Of a stretch of 64,000 nt of DNA, positions 8,211 to 17,602 are shown in pieces (the first letter of the stretch is position 1; every line of letters starts with the position of its first letter). The notes beneath the pieces are model-generated. The model did not search any database. It saw only the letters and a list, made by a program, of their open reading frames with translations, and was not told the DNA's origin. The position numbers were made by a program, and so were the translations under genes. The stretch spans positions 643,612 to 707,611 of the forward strand of contig JAOADG010000008.1 in NCBI GenBank assembly GCA_026417415.1, written 5' to 3'. The stretch comes from a bacterium. GTDB lineage: Bacteria > Electryoneota > JAOADG01.

Positions 8211-9870
8211 CTTTTTCTTCTATTGTCTAATCACATCGATTACGTCTGCACAAATTGTTGTTACAGAAACCATGGTTAGACCAAACTCAAATCATTTACG
8301 TGACCAATTTATTGAATTAGAATGTACAGATTCGGCTGGGTTTTCATTGGAAAATTATCGTCTAATGATTGCAGATGTAGTACATTTTTTAATTCCAGTC
8401 AATGGAAACCATCACGTTCCATATGGTTACCTAATTATTCATCCGAGCTCATATTCTTTTTCGACAGGTAGATACGAAAATGAAATTCCATTAAATACCA
8501 CGCGTTTTCAAATTAATGAAACCTATTTTTGTGGTAATGGCATTCCTTTATCGGATACCATCAATGTGAGAATTATTTCAACAGACAACAGTATCCTTTC
8601 TCAATTTTCCATTCGTTCATACCAACGTATCGGATACTCTCTCGAACGCATTTTAACAAGAATAAGCACATCTGATTCCAATTGGGCCTGGTCACAAAGC
8701 ATAGATGGTACACCAGGTAGAAGAAATTCAGTATCACCTCCTTTATTGGATTGTGCAGTGATCTCTATTGAATATGCACCTTTACCTTTAAGAAATGGTT
8801 TACCTTACGGAAACATTGTTATCCGAAATCTTGGAGAAATTTCTGCAAGCGTTCCAATCACGATTTTACTAAAAAGATCTCCCAATCTTCCGTACCAAGT
8901 TTTCAATTACTCCTTTTTACAGACAGTTCAACCATTTCAAAACTATTCATTTCAGTTTCCACTTAACGCTATTGATAGTTTGCAAGGTAAGTTATACTTG
9001 AAAACTGAGCATTCTTTAGACGACGAGAATGTCAGTAATAATACCCTTGTCAATGTATTCAATGTATGGAATACTGTAGTTCCGACTATTACTGAAATGA
9101 TGTTGTATCCAATTTTAGGACAACCCAAGTGGCTTGAATTCTATTGGGGAAGCCCCAATCAAGCGAATTTTGGAGAGTGGATAATTCAAATTCAAAACCA
9201 AGAAATAACCATTCCTATTCATCAAACGAATATTTCTGCAAATACCCGATTTATTGTTTCTACGGGATATTTACCACCCAATATGCATTTACCACCAGAA
9301 CAAATGATTGTGGTGCCCGAATTTAATTTTAACCCTTCATCAAATTTTTTCTATCGTATCATTTCACCTTGGGGTGAAGTGATTGAAGAGATGGATTACC
9401 GTCTGTCATCCTTTCCGATCTTAGTTTACGGAAAATCAGTGGTTCGGAGATCTTTATCCGCACCTATTGATAATCCTTTCAATTGGTACATTAGTACTGA
9501 ACAAAATGGATCAGCACCGGGAAGAGAGGATACGCCTCCAGATACATTTGGATTTGAACCACCTATTCAAGTCCATTCTGAGACAATAAAAATAATTACT
9601 AAAAAGTTTTCAAGAGACGGAATAGGTGGACTGCCTAGTTATGCTACAATAGAAATCAACACAAGTGGAAAAGAATATGAACAAATGATTTATGATTTAA
9701 ATGGTAAATTGTTAAAACGAGAGTTGTTTCAATTATCAAAAGGGATTCATACATTAATATGGGACGGTTTGGATAATCAAGGAAAAATTGTAGATTGTGG
9801 AGTGTATCTTTTCATATTAAAATCCAATAATCAAATTGTTTTTCGTGAACCTATCATTTTTGCTCGTTAA
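8185..9870 (+). CDS. Secreted lamin-tail-domain protein with FlgD-like/type A sorting tail
   Basis: The protein has about 562 residues from ATG 8185 (8188 also possible). I prefer these starts to a codon at 8107 because the signal peptide (MMLRKTACSFFFYCLITSIT, then SAQ) begins here. After the signal, two lamin-tail-like (LTD) units can be read. The first begins IVVTETMVRP and ends SIDGTPGRRNS; the second begins ITEMMLYPILG and ends GSAPGRED. A strand-rich spacer separates them. The last ~75 residues form a FlgD-Ig-like sorting module with YDLNGKLLKRE, HTLIWDGLDNQGK and CGVYLF. LTDs occur in exported nucleases and adhesins; here there is no visible enzyme domain. Predicted to be exported to the cell surface. 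The gene overlaps yraN. Confidence 0.78.
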   Translation: MMLRKTACSFFFYCLITSITSAQIVVTETMVRPNSNHLRDQFIELECTDSAGFSLENYRLMIADVVHFLIPVNGNHHVPYGYLIIHPSSYSFSTGRYENEIPLNTTRFQINETYFCGNGIPLSDTINVRIISTDNSILSQFSIRSYQRIGYSLERILTRISTSDSNWAWSQSIDGTPGRRNSVSPPLLDCAVISIEYAPLPLRNGLPYGNIVIRNLGEISASVPITILLKRSPNLPYQVFNYSFLQTVQPFQNYSFQFPLNAIDSLQGKLYLKTEHSLDDENVSNNTLVNVFNVWNTVVPTITEMMLYPILGQPKWLEFYWGSPNQANFGEWIIQIQNQEITIPIHQTNISANTRFIVSTGYLPPNMHLPPEQMIVVPEFNFNPSSNFFYRIISPWGEVIEEMDYRLSSFPILVYGKSVVRRSLSAPIDNPFNWYISTEQNGSAPGREDTPPDTFGFEPPIQVHSETIKIITKKFSRDGIGGLPSYATIEINTSGKEYEQMIYDLNGKLLKRELFQLSKGIHTLIWDGLDNQGKIVDCGVYLFILKSNNQIVFREPIIFAR

Positions 9871-9887
9871 CCATTAACGGAGGATCA

Positions 9888-11225
9888 ATGTCTAATAAAA
9901 GGAATGTGCTCATTATGGGCGCAGCGGGTAGAGATTTTCATAACTTTAATGTATTCTTCAGAAATAATCCTAATTATCAAGTTGTGGCATTTACCGCCAC
10001 ACAAATTCCAAATATTGATAACAGAAGATATCCTTCGGAACTTACAGGGAATGCATACCCAGAAGGTATTCCAATCTATTCTGAAACGGAATTGACTGAT
10101 TTAATTAAAAAATTTCACATTCATGATGTTGTATTTTCATATTCAGATGTTTCCCATGAATACGTTATGCATAAAGCATCTACTGTATTGGCTGCAGGTG
10201 CTAATTTCGTACTGCTTGGTGCAAATGAGACCATGTTGAAATCATCCAAACCAGTTGTTGCTATAGGCGCTGTTCGTACTGGTGCAGGCAAATCGCAAAC
10301 CACAAGAGCGGTGGTTAAAACGCTACGTAAAAAAGGGTTAAAAGTGGTTTCTGTGCGACATCCTATGCCATATGGGGATTTAGTAAAACAAAAAGTACAA
10401 CGCTTTGCCAGTGTAGAAGATTTGTCAAAATACAATTGCACAATTGAAGAAATGGAAGAGTATGAACCACACATTACAATTGGAAGTGTGATTTACGCAG
10501 GTGTAGATTATGAAGCGATTTTAAAAGAAGCAGAAAAAGAGGCAGATGTTATAGTTTGGGATGGTGGAAATAATGATATTCCATTTTACAAACCTGAACT
10601 TATGATTTGTATCACTGACCCTCACCGCCCCGGTCATGAAACGACTTACCATCCGGGTGAAACCAATTTACGACTTGCGGATGTTGTAATTTTAAATAAA
10701 ATTGATACTGCTAATGGTGAAGATATCAGATTAGTACGCTCTACAGTTTCACAAGTGAATCCTAATGCAATTCTAATTGAAGCAGCATCACCCATATCCG
10801 TTGAAAATCATCAACTCATTAAAGGGAAAAGAGCATTAGTTATTGAGGATGGTCCTACACTCACTCATGGTGAAATGACTTACGGTGCTGGGATTGTAGC
10901 AGCACAAAAATTTGGTGCAAGTGAAATCATTGATCCACGACCTTACTTATGTGGAACGTTGGTAGAAACTTTTGAAACTTATCCTGAAATTGGTACGTTG
11001 CTTCCTGCTATGGGGTATGGTGGCAAACAAATTCAAGATTTAGAAAAAACGATTGCAAACACTCCTTGCGAAGTTGTAATCATTGCTACACCGATAGATT
11101 TAAGACGAATTATTCAAATTAAACAACCGACAGTTCGGGTAACTTATGAACTACAGGAAATTGGGAAACCCACTCTTGAAGATGCTTTGACACCAATTAT
11201 CCAGAAAATTAAGGAACACCAATGA
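9888..11225 (+). CDS. Cyclic 2,3-diphosphoglycerate synthetase-like GTPase
   Basis: The protein has 445 residues. It starts with a strong ribosome site (GGAGG 8 nt upstream). The N-terminus is a Rossmann-like region (VLIMGAAGRDFHNFNVFFR). It is followed by a P-loop GAVRTGAGKS (about 127-136) and an NKID motif near residue 270 that suggests a G-protein-like nucleotide site. DPHRPGHETTYHPGETN in between is characteristic of this family. Homologues are annotated as cyclic 2,3-diphosphoglycerate synthetase, named for the methanogen enzyme, or simply as GTPase. The bacterial members have no proven product that I know of. The stop overlaps the carbamate kinase start by 4 nt, so the pair is probably functionally linked. 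Confidence 0.8.
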   Translation: MSNKRNVLIMGAAGRDFHNFNVFFRNNPNYQVVAFTATQIPNIDNRRYPSELTGNAYPEGIPIYSETELTDLIKKFHIHDVVFSYSDVSHEYVMHKASTVLAAGANFVLLGANETMLKSSKPVVAIGAVRTGAGKSQTTRAVVKTLRKKGLKVVSVRHPMPYGDLVKQKVQRFASVEDLSKYNCTIEEMEEYEPHITIGSVIYAGVDYEAILKEAEKEADVIVWDGGNNDIPFYKPELMICITDPHRPGHETTYHPGETNLRLADVVILNKIDTANGEDIRLVRSTVSQVNPNAILIEAASPISVENHQLIKGKRALVIEDGPTLTHGEMTYGAGIVAAQKFGASEIIDPRPYLCGTLVETFETYPEIGTLLPAMGYGGKQIQDLEKTIANTPCEVVIIATPIDLRRIIQIKQPTVRVTYELQEIGKPTLEDALTPIIQKIKEHQ

Positions 11226-12175
11226 GTGAATTTCAAGGTAGAAAAGCGGTGATAGCAATCGGTGGAAATGCCATTTCTCCTCCTCATGAAGAGGACACTA
11301 TTGCTAATCAATTCCGGAACAGTAGATTGTCCTTAAAGGGTGTAGTGGATTTGATTGAGCAGGGATGGAGGATTGCTTTAACTCACGGAAACGGTCCACA
11401 GGTAGGAAATGCTTTATTGCGAGTGGAAAAAGCGTTGGGTGAAGCCCCTGAATTACCTTTGGGTGTTATCGTTGCTGATACTCAAGGTGGTTTAGGATAT
11501 ATGTTTGAACAAACCTTACAAAATGGATTATTGCTCAGAGGAATAGAAAGAAGTGTAGTGACTTTAGTTACACAAGTGTTGGTAGATAAAAATGATCCGA
11601 ATTTATTAGACCCATCTAAATATGTTGGACAATACTATACGAAAGAAGAAGCAGAAATTCGTGCGAGACAATACAATTGGGTGATAAAACCTGCTGATCG
11701 TGGAAAATGGAGAAGAGTAGTTGGTTCTCCTATCCCTTTAGAGATAATTAATAAAAAAGTTATCAAAAAACTAGTAGATGAAGGCATTATCGTGATTACC
11801 GTGGGTGGAGGTGGTATCCCAGTATATCGTGAAACCAATGGTTGTTTAGAAGGAGTAGATGCTGTAATTGATAAAGATCGCGCTTCTGCAGTTTTAGCAA
11901 GAGATATTGGTGCACAGGACTTTTTTATTTTAACAGGTGTAGATTACGTTTACTTAGATTATGAAAAACCGACTCAAAGAAAAATTGAGAAAATCACCTT
12001 CAAAGAATTAGATCAATTATGGAGTTCAGGAATTTTTCCGAAAGGTTCAATGGGACCGAAAGTGGGTGCTGCATTGGATTTTTTAGAATGGGGAGGCGAA
12101 CGAGTAATTATCACTTCACACCATTCTTTAACGGATGCAATTCAAGGGAAAATAGGTACTTTAATAACTCATTGA
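11222..12175 (+). CDS. arcC: Carbamate kinase
   Basis: The protein has 317 residues, the family's usual length. Carbamate kinase interconverts carbamoyl phosphate + ADP with ATP + carbamate. Signatures are VIAIGGNAISPP at the start, ALTHGNGPQVGN, the central ITVGGGGIPV, GVDAVIDKDRASAVLA, and the C-terminal GSMGPKVGAALDFL. No arginine deiminase (arcA) or ornithine carbamoyltransferase (arcB) is nearby. The only partner is the overlapping GTPase upstream. It may make ATP from carbamoyl phosphate, or supply carbamoyl phosphate to pyrB 7 kb downstream; the sequence does not decide. Confidence 0.94.
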   Translation: MSEFQGRKAVIAIGGNAISPPHEEDTIANQFRNSRLSLKGVVDLIEQGWRIALTHGNGPQVGNALLRVEKALGEAPELPLGVIVADTQGGLGYMFEQTLQNGLLLRGIERSVVTLVTQVLVDKNDPNLLDPSKYVGQYYTKEEAEIRARQYNWVIKPADRGKWRRVVGSPIPLEIINKKVIKKLVDEGIIVITVGGGGIPVYRETNGCLEGVDAVIDKDRASAVLARDIGAQDFFILTGVDYVYLDYEKPTQRKIEKITFKELDQLWSSGIFPKGSMGPKVGAALDFLEWGGERVIITSHHSLTDAIQGKIGTLITH

Positions 12176-12263
12176 GATTTTAGAACAAAAGAAAAAATTG
12201 TACCTATTTAATGTTTGTCTTATTTTTTAGAACATACCTTTATTAACCTGTCAGGAAATTCAG

Positions 12264-13427
12264 ATGAAAATTCACGAATATCAAGCCAAGGAACTATTCA
12301 AGAAATTTCAAGTTGCAGTTCCGAAAGGTGTTGCTGCTTTTAGCACGGAAGATGCTTTAAATGCTGTCCAAAGAATTGGTTTTCCTGCTGTTGTTAAAGC
12401 CCAAATTCATGCAGGCGGCCGAGGCAAAGGTGGTGGGGTTAAAATCGTTAAGGATATTGAAGAGGCAAAAACAACTATTGAAAAAATGCTAGGTATGATT
12501 TTAGTTACCCATCAAACTGGACCTCAAGGGAAAAAAGTTCAACGATTGCTAATTGAAGAAGCTGTTGCTTTAGAGAAAGAGTTCTATGCTGGAATAGTTT
12601 TAGATCGTGAAAAAAGCAAAAATGTAGTGATGGTTTCAACTGAAGGTGGTGTTGAAATTGAAAAGGTTGCTGAAGAAACGCCAGAGAAAATTGTAAAGGT
12701 ATGGGTAGATCCGATGATCGGACTACGTCCATTTCAAGCAAGATATCTCGCTTATTCGTTAGGTTTATTAGGCGATTCACTTAAGCAAGCGACAAATTTC
12801 TTGCTAAATTTGTACCAATTGTATGTTCAATCTGATGCATCATTGGCAGAAATCAATCCTCTTGCTTTACTTAAGGATGGTCGAATCGTTGCATTGGATG
12901 CAAAGATTAACTTTGATGATAATGCACTTGATCGTCATCCTGAATATTCAGAGTTACGGGATCTTACAGAAGAAGAACCAGCAGAGATCGAAGCTTCAAA
13001 ATACAATTTAAATTATATCAAATTGGATGGACAGGTGGGATGTATGGTGAATGGTGCCGGATTAGCTATGGCAACCATGGATATTATCAAATATTATGGT
13101 AGTGAACCTGCTAATTTTTTAGATGTAGGAGGTAGTGCAAACAAAGATACCGTTGCTGCTGGATTTAAGATTATTTTAAGTGATCCAAATGTAAAAGCAA
13201 TTTTAATCAACATTTTTGGTGGAATTGTTCGTTGTGATCGAGTAGCGAATGGGGTAATGGAAGCAGTTAAAGAAGAAAATGTAACGGTTCCAGTCGTTAT
13301 ACGTTTAGAGGGAACGAATAGTGTAGAAGCAGCGGAAATACTTAAAAATTCCGGTATGAATTTTATTGTAGCATCTGATTTATCTGATGCAGCTCAAAAA
13401 GTTGTACAAGCAGTAAAAGCAAACTAA
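12264..13427 (+). CDS. sucC: Succinyl-CoA synthetase, beta subunit
   Basis: The protein has 387 residues, as typical (~388). Together with SucD it makes ATP or GTP from succinyl-CoA. It starts MKIHEYQAKELFKKFQV. An ATP-grasp domain follows with KAQIHAGGRGKGGGVKI, EEAVALEKEFYAGIV, and the acidic metal site SLAEINPLAL. The C-terminal CoA-ligase domain has FLDVGGSANKDTV and INIFGGIVRCD. An 88-nt AT-rich gap upstream is the likely promoter site. It is followed 21 nt later by sucD and then by korDABC, whose product succinyl-CoA it uses. Confidence 0.97.
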   Translation: MKIHEYQAKELFKKFQVAVPKGVAAFSTEDALNAVQRIGFPAVVKAQIHAGGRGKGGGVKIVKDIEEAKTTIEKMLGMILVTHQTGPQGKKVQRLLIEEAVALEKEFYAGIVLDREKSKNVVMVSTEGGVEIEKVAEETPEKIVKVWVDPMIGLRPFQARYLAYSLGLLGDSLKQATNFLLNLYQLYVQSDASLAEINPLALLKDGRIVALDAKINFDDNALDRHPEYSELRDLTEEEPAEIEASKYNLNYIKLDGQVGCMVNGAGLAMATMDIIKYYGSEPANFLDVGGSANKDTVAAGFKIILSDPNVKAILINIFGGIVRCDRVANGVMEAVKEENVTVPVVIRLEGTNSVEAAEILKNSGMNFIVASDLSDAAQKVVQAVKAN

Positions 13428-13448
13428 AAGCAGAAAAGGATCATAATT

Positions 13449-14318
13449 GTGGCAGTATTACTGGATAAAAATACGCGTGTGATTGTACAAGGTTTTACAG
13501 GGAAAGAAGGCACATTTCATGCCGAACAAATGATTGAATACGGTACAAATGTTGTAGGTGGTGTAACACCCAATAAAGGGGGCACAATGCATTTAAATCG
13601 CCCTGTATTTCACTCTGTATATGAAGCAGTTTCAAAAACAGGTGCTGAAGCAAGTATCATTTTCGTTCCCCCTTCTTTTGCTGCAGATGCTATTTTAGAA
13701 GCTCATGATGCAGGAATACGTTTAATTGTTTGTATTACTGAAGGAATTCCAGTTGCAGACATGATGTTAGTAAAACGCATGTTAAATGGCTCAACAACGC
13801 GTTTAATAGGCCCTAATTGTCCAGGTATTATTACACCCGGTCAAGCTAAGATGGGCATTATGCCAGGTTTTATTCATAAAGAAGGTAAAATTGGGGTCGT
13901 AAGCCGTTCAGGCACTTTAACGTATGAAGCAGTGCATCAATTAACAAAAATCGGTTTAGGCCAATCTACTTGTGTGGGCATAGGTGGAGATCCGGTTCAT
14001 GGGACAACTTTTATTGATGTAATTCAACTGTTTCAAAACGATTCACAAACTGAAGGTATTGTTTTAATTGGTGAGATTGGTGGAAATGCAGAAGAAGCGG
14101 CAGCATTTTGGATTAAAGAAAATTGCACTAAACCAGTAGTTGCATTTATTGCAGGTCAAACAGCACCTCCAGGTCGCCGAATGGGTCATGCCGGTGCAAT
14201 TATTAGTGGTGGCAAAGGGACAGCACAAGAAAAAATTAAAGTATTACAAGAATGTGGAATCTCCATTTGCCCTACCCCCGCCGCAATTGGTGAAACAATG
14301 AAAAACGCCTTGCGATAA
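13449..14318 (+). CDS. sucD: Succinyl-CoA synthetase, alpha subunit
   Basis: The protein has 289 residues. It starts at GTG 13449 with AAAAGGA upstream. The CoA-binding Rossmann domain is at the N-terminus ([20 protein letters not shown], then NKGGT). The Pro-Asn-Cys loop [12 protein letters not shown] follows, and the phosphohistidine region [18 protein letters not shown] lies near residue 245, where the His in GHAG is phosphorylated in the catalytic cycle. The gene follows sucC with 21 nt between and precedes korD by 9 nt. Confidence 0.97.
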   Translation: MAVLLDKNTRVIVQGFTGKEGTFHAEQMIEYGTNVVGGVTPNKGGTMHLNRPVFHSVYEAVSKTGAEASIIFVPPSFAADAILEAHDAGIRLIVCITEGIPVADMMLVKRMLNGSTTRLIGPNCPGIITPGQAKMGIMPGFIHKEGKIGVVSRSGTLTYEAVHQLTKIGLGQSTCVGIGGDPVHGTTFIDVIQLFQNDSQTEGIVLIGEIGGNAEEAAAFWIKENCTKPVVAFIAGQTAPPGRRMGHAGAIISGGKGTAQEKIKVLQECGISICPTPAAIGETMKNALR

Positions 14319-14327
14319 GGAGTTTCA

Positions 14328-14600
14328 ATGGCTGAGAGAAAAAAAGAATCGATTTCGAGTGATGGGAATACCCGTATTGAAATTTATTCAAATTATTGTA
14401 AAGGGTGTCAAATCTGTGCAGAAGTTTGCCCAAAAGGGGTTTTGGTGATGATTGATACACCTGATAAATGGGAAGGTACAGAAGCGGCTGTAGTTCGAAT
14501 AGATGAATGCACTGCTTGTATGCTTTGTGAAATTGAATGCCCTGATTTTGCAATTCGTGTGTTTTCTACAAAAGAAAAAAAGAAGTCAGTTACAGTTTGA
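14328..14600 (+). CDS. korD: 2-oxoglutarate:ferredoxin oxidoreductase, delta (4Fe-4S) subunit
   Basis: The protein has 90 residues. Two ferredoxin-type 4Fe-4S motifs are present: CKGCQICAEVCP (about residues 25-36) and CTACMLCEIECPD (about 63-75). Position immediately before korA, korB and korC assigns it as the electron-carrying delta subunit of the 2-oxoacid oxidoreductase. It relays electrons between the TPP centre and ferredoxin. It starts at ATG 14328 behind AAGGAG. Confidence 0.93.
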   Translation: MAERKKESISSDGNTRIEIYSNYCKGCQICAEVCPKGVLVMIDTPDKWEGTEAAVVRIDECTACMLCEIECPDFAIRVFSTKEKKKSVTV

Positions 14601-14613
14601 TAAAGGAGTTTCA

Positions 14614-15756
14614 GTGCCACAACCAATTAAATTTTATCAAGGGAATGAAATTATAGCCCATGCAGCTGTAACAGCAGGGTGTAAATTTTTTGCCGGTTAT
14701 CCGATTACTCCTTCTTCAGAAATTGCTGCTGAAATGGCACATTTGTTGCCACTTTATGGTGGCAGTTTCATTCAAATGGAAGATGAAATTGCTGCAATGG
14801 GTGCTGTTATTGGCGCTTCGTTGGCTGGCGCTAAATCAATGACAGCAACTTCCGGACCAGGGTTTTCACTAAAACAAGAGCACATTGGATTTGCGTGTAT
14901 TGCAGAAGTTCCGGTGGTAGTTGTAAATGTAATGCGTGGTGGTCCTTCTACCGGATTACCCACTCAACTTTCCCAAGCGGATATTATGCAAGCACGATGG
15001 GGAACGCATGGCGATCATCCAATAATCGCTTTAACACCTGCGTTTCCTGAAGAATTGTTTATGGAAACTGTCCGAGCGTTTAACTTGTCTGAACAGTTTA
15101 GAACACCAGTAATCATATTAATTGATGAGGTTATTGCACATCTTTCGTCTGGGATTGCGTTTCCTACAAGAGAAGAATTAACTATAATTGAAAGAACCAA
15201 GCCGTCTGTACCACCCGATCAGTATTTTCCTTATGATACTTCGTTTGGTTTGGTTCCTCCGATGGCAAATTATTTTGAAGGGTACAATTTTCACGTTACT
15301 GGTTTGTCTCACGATAGAACTGGTTTTCCAACCACAAATCCTGATCTTGTACACAATGATCAAGTAAGACAGCACGAAAAGATTTACAAAAATATTCATC
15401 AAATTGAGAAATGGGAAGAATTTTACTTAGATGATGCTGAGATCGGGATTTTTGCTTATGGAACCTCAGGTCGTTCAGCAATGGACGCCATTGTAAGAGC
15501 GAGAAAAGAGGGAATTAAGGTCGGATTATTCCGTCCTTTGACCATCTGGCCCTTTCCTGATGATCCAATTCGCGAAAAACTATCTAAAATGAAATGTATT
15601 ATTGTTCCTGAAATTAATCTAGGCCAAGCAATTTTAGAGGTACAAAGAGTATTGGGTCCAGATATACCAATTAAAGGAATTCATCGAGTAGCCGGGGTTC
15701 CTATTCATCCGCGTGAAATACTTGCTCTATTAAAGGAGATAAACAATGAGCTTTGA
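14614..15756 (+). CDS. korA: 2-oxoglutarate:ferredoxin oxidoreductase, alpha subunit
   Basis: The protein has 380 residues. I take the GTG at 14614 as the start because AAGGAG sits about 5 nt before it and homology begins just after (IKFYQGNEIIAHAAVTAGCK). The frame is open upstream to 14503, but there it only shadows korD. GYPITPSSEIAAEMA, MEDEIAAMGAVIGASLAGAK and MTATSGPGFSLKQEHIGFA are signatures of the pyrimidine-binding alpha subunit. The gamma subunit is separate. With KorB, KorC and KorD it forms succinyl-CoA from 2-oxoglutarate and CoA (oxidative), or carboxylates succinyl-CoA (reverse TCA). Direction is not shown by sequence. Confidence 0.94.
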   Translation: MPQPIKFYQGNEIIAHAAVTAGCKFFAGYPITPSSEIAAEMAHLLPLYGGSFIQMEDEIAAMGAVIGASLAGAKSMTATSGPGFSLKQEHIGFACIAEVPVVVVNVMRGGPSTGLPTQLSQADIMQARWGTHGDHPIIALTPAFPEELFMETVRAFNLSEQFRTPVIILIDEVIAHLSSGIAFPTREELTIIERTKPSVPPDQYFPYDTSFGLVPPMANYFEGYNFHVTGLSHDRTGFPTTNPDLVHNDQVRQHEKIYKNIHQIEKWEEFYLDDAEIGIFAYGTSGRSAMDAIVRARKEGIKVGLFRPLTIWPFPDDPIREKLSKMKCIIVPEINLGQAILEVQRVLGPDIPIKGIHRVAGVPIHPREILALLKEINNEL

Positions 15757-16576
15757 TTATGGTAAGTACATTCGTATGGAGAAAATGCCATTTTTATGGT
15801 GTCCCGGGTGTGGTATAGGGATAGTCGCGAAAGCATTATATAAAGCATTTGCAGATCTTGGTTGGGAAAATAATGATATTGCAATGGTTTCAGGGATTGG
15901 TTGCACTTCGCGAGTAACAGGTTATACCAATTGTAATACACTACATACAACACACGGTCGTGCATTGACTTTTGCGACCGGAATTAAAATCGCACGACCC
16001 GATAAACATGTAGTCGTGATGGCTGGCGATGGGGATATTTTGGCAATTGGAGGAAATCATTTTATTCATTCGTGTCGTAGAAATATTGACATTACAGTAA
16101 TCTTAAATAATAATCACATTTATGGGATGACGGGTGGGCAATATTCACCCACTACACCCCAAGGTGCATATGCAGCTACAGCGCCTTATGGAAATGTAGA
16201 TCCTTGTTTTGATGTGGTAGAACTATCAAAAGCAGCAGGAGCAACCTATGTAGCAAGGGGGACTGTTGCTAATGCAGTATTATTAGAAAAATTAATTCGG
16301 AATGGTTTAGCACATCGGGGGTTTTCTGTAATTGAAGTGATTTCCAATTGCCATACTCAATTTGGAAGAAGAAATAGACAACCGGAAGCAATGCAAATGA
16401 TCAATGAAATTAAAGAAAGAACAGTACCGTTAGCACGAGCAGAAAAGATGCAACCTGAAGAATTGTATGGGAAATTTGTTGTGGGCGAGTTGTATCGTGC
16501 AAACCGTCCAGAATATACTGAAGAATACGAACGAATGCGTAAAAAAGCGCTTGCTAAACATCAAACCAAAGGTTAA
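15746..16576 (+). CDS. korB: 2-oxoglutarate:ferredoxin oxidoreductase, beta (TPP) subunit
   Basis: The protein has 276 residues. The thiamine-pyrophosphate binding module reads VVVMAGDGDILAIGGNHFIH, followed by the NNN-type motif VILNNNHIYGMTGGQYSPTT. MPFLWCPGCGIGIVAKAL and GIGCTSRVTGYTN provide the conserved cysteines typical of KorB. The start ATG 15746 has AAGGAG 8 nt upstream and overlaps korA by 11 nt. It is the catalytic half that carries TPP. Confidence 0.95.
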   Translation: MSFDYGKYIRMEKMPFLWCPGCGIGIVAKALYKAFADLGWENNDIAMVSGIGCTSRVTGYTNCNTLHTTHGRALTFATGIKIARPDKHVVVMAGDGDILAIGGNHFIHSCRRNIDITVILNNNHIYGMTGGQYSPTTPQGAYAATAPYGNVDPCFDVVELSKAAGATYVARGTVANAVLLEKLIRNGLAHRGFSVIEVISNCHTQFGRRNRQPEAMQMINEIKERTVPLARAEKMQPEELYGKFVVGELYRANRPEYTEEYERMRKKALAKHQTKG

Positions 16577-16580
16577 TCCA

Positions 16581-17168
16581 ATGAGAAACTGGACCCATTA
16601 CGAAGCAAGATTTGGTGCAGTCGGTGGACAAGGAGTAGTTCTAGCAGGTGCAATACTTGCTGATGCTGCCGTTTTTTACGAAAATTTAAAAGCAGTGACA
16701 TCGCCACAATACACAGCTCAAGTGCGAGGTGGTGCTACCAAAGTAGATGTAATCATTGATACCCAAGAGATCCTTTTCCCACAGACGTACATCATAGATT
16801 TTTTTCTTGCGATGTCTCAACGAGCATTTGACCGATATGTAAGTGACACTTCACCAGATGGCACCATTTTAATAGAACCGTCATTAGTTACCGATTATTC
16901 AAAAGCACCTGCTAAGGTTTATGCGATGCCAATTATTTTACTTACTAAAAGGGAAGTTGGAAAGATGGTGATGACTTCTGTTGTCGCATTAGGTGCTATG
17001 GTAGCAATGTCAAAGGTAGTTTCAGAAGAAGCAATTCGTAAAGCTGTATTAAAAAATGCTCCAAAAGGAACAGAACAACTTAATTTGAAAGCCCTTGCGT
17101 TAGGTTTAGAATGGGGCAATGAGCTTATTAAAAAAGGACCAATTTATAGACCATCTAAAGGAGAATGA
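16581..17168 (+). CDS. korC: 2-oxoglutarate:ferredoxin oxidoreductase, gamma subunit
   Basis: The protein has 195 residues from ATG 16581. The open frame runs back to 16467, but that part overlaps korB and has no homology. FGAVGGQGVVLAGAILADAA and SPQYTAQVRGGATKVDVIID are the gamma-subunit signatures. Such subunits bind CoA and complete the oxidoreductase complex. The stop TGA abuts the ndk ATG directly, with no space. Confidence 0.92.
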   Translation: MRNWTHYEARFGAVGGQGVVLAGAILADAAVFYENLKAVTSPQYTAQVRGGATKVDVIIDTQEILFPQTYIIDFFLAMSQRAFDRYVSDTSPDGTILIEPSLVTDYSKAPAKVYAMPIILLTKREVGKMVMTSVVALGAMVAMSKVVSEEAIRKAVLKNAPKGTEQLNLKALALGLEWGNELIKKGPIYRPSKGE

Positions 17169-17585
17169 ATGGAAAGAACCCTATGTATAATCAAACCAGA
17201 TGCGGTAAAAGAGAATCATATTGGAGATATTATCCATATTATTGAACGTGAAGGTTTTTTGATCGGTGCTATGGAAATGTTGCAATTAACAAAGCAACAA
17301 GCTGAAAATTTTTATGCTATTCATAAAGAAAGACCATTTTTTCAATCATTAGTACAATATATGACTTCTGGACCAGTAGTGGTTCTGGCATTGTTTCGTG
17401 AAAATGCTGTTACTCATTGGCGAAATGTCATAGGTTCTACAAATCCCATGGAAGCAGATTATGGGACTATTCGTCGTATGTTCGGAAAGTCAATAGAAGC
17501 CAATGCTGTTCATGGCAGTGATTCTATAGAAAACGGTGAAAAAGAGACAGATTTTTTCTTTAAAGGAACTTACCTGTTACGGTAG
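17169..17585 (+). CDS. ndk: Nucleoside diphosphate kinase
   Basis: The protein has 138 residues. It transfers the gamma phosphate from ATP to NDPs through a phosphohistidine. The start ([18 protein letters not shown]) and active site (ANAVHGSDS with His115) are textbook, as is the Kpn-loop region. The ATG directly follows the korC stop. Co-transcription with sucCD suggests exchange of GTP or ATP produced by succinyl-CoA synthetase, which is an inference from context. Confidence 0.97.
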   Translation: MERTLCIIKPDAVKENHIGDIIHIIEREGFLIGAMEMLQLTKQQAENFYAIHKERPFFQSLVQYMTSGPVVVLALFRENAVTHWRNVIGSTNPMEADYGTIRRMFGKSIEANAVHGSDSIENGEKETDFFFKGTYLLR

Positions 17586-17602
17586 TTTCTAAGGAGCGAT
17601 CA

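Noticed and set aside
14503-14613. Longer KorA start at 14503
   Set aside because: It overlaps the second FeS motif of korD and has no KorA homology; GTG 14614 has a good ribosome site.
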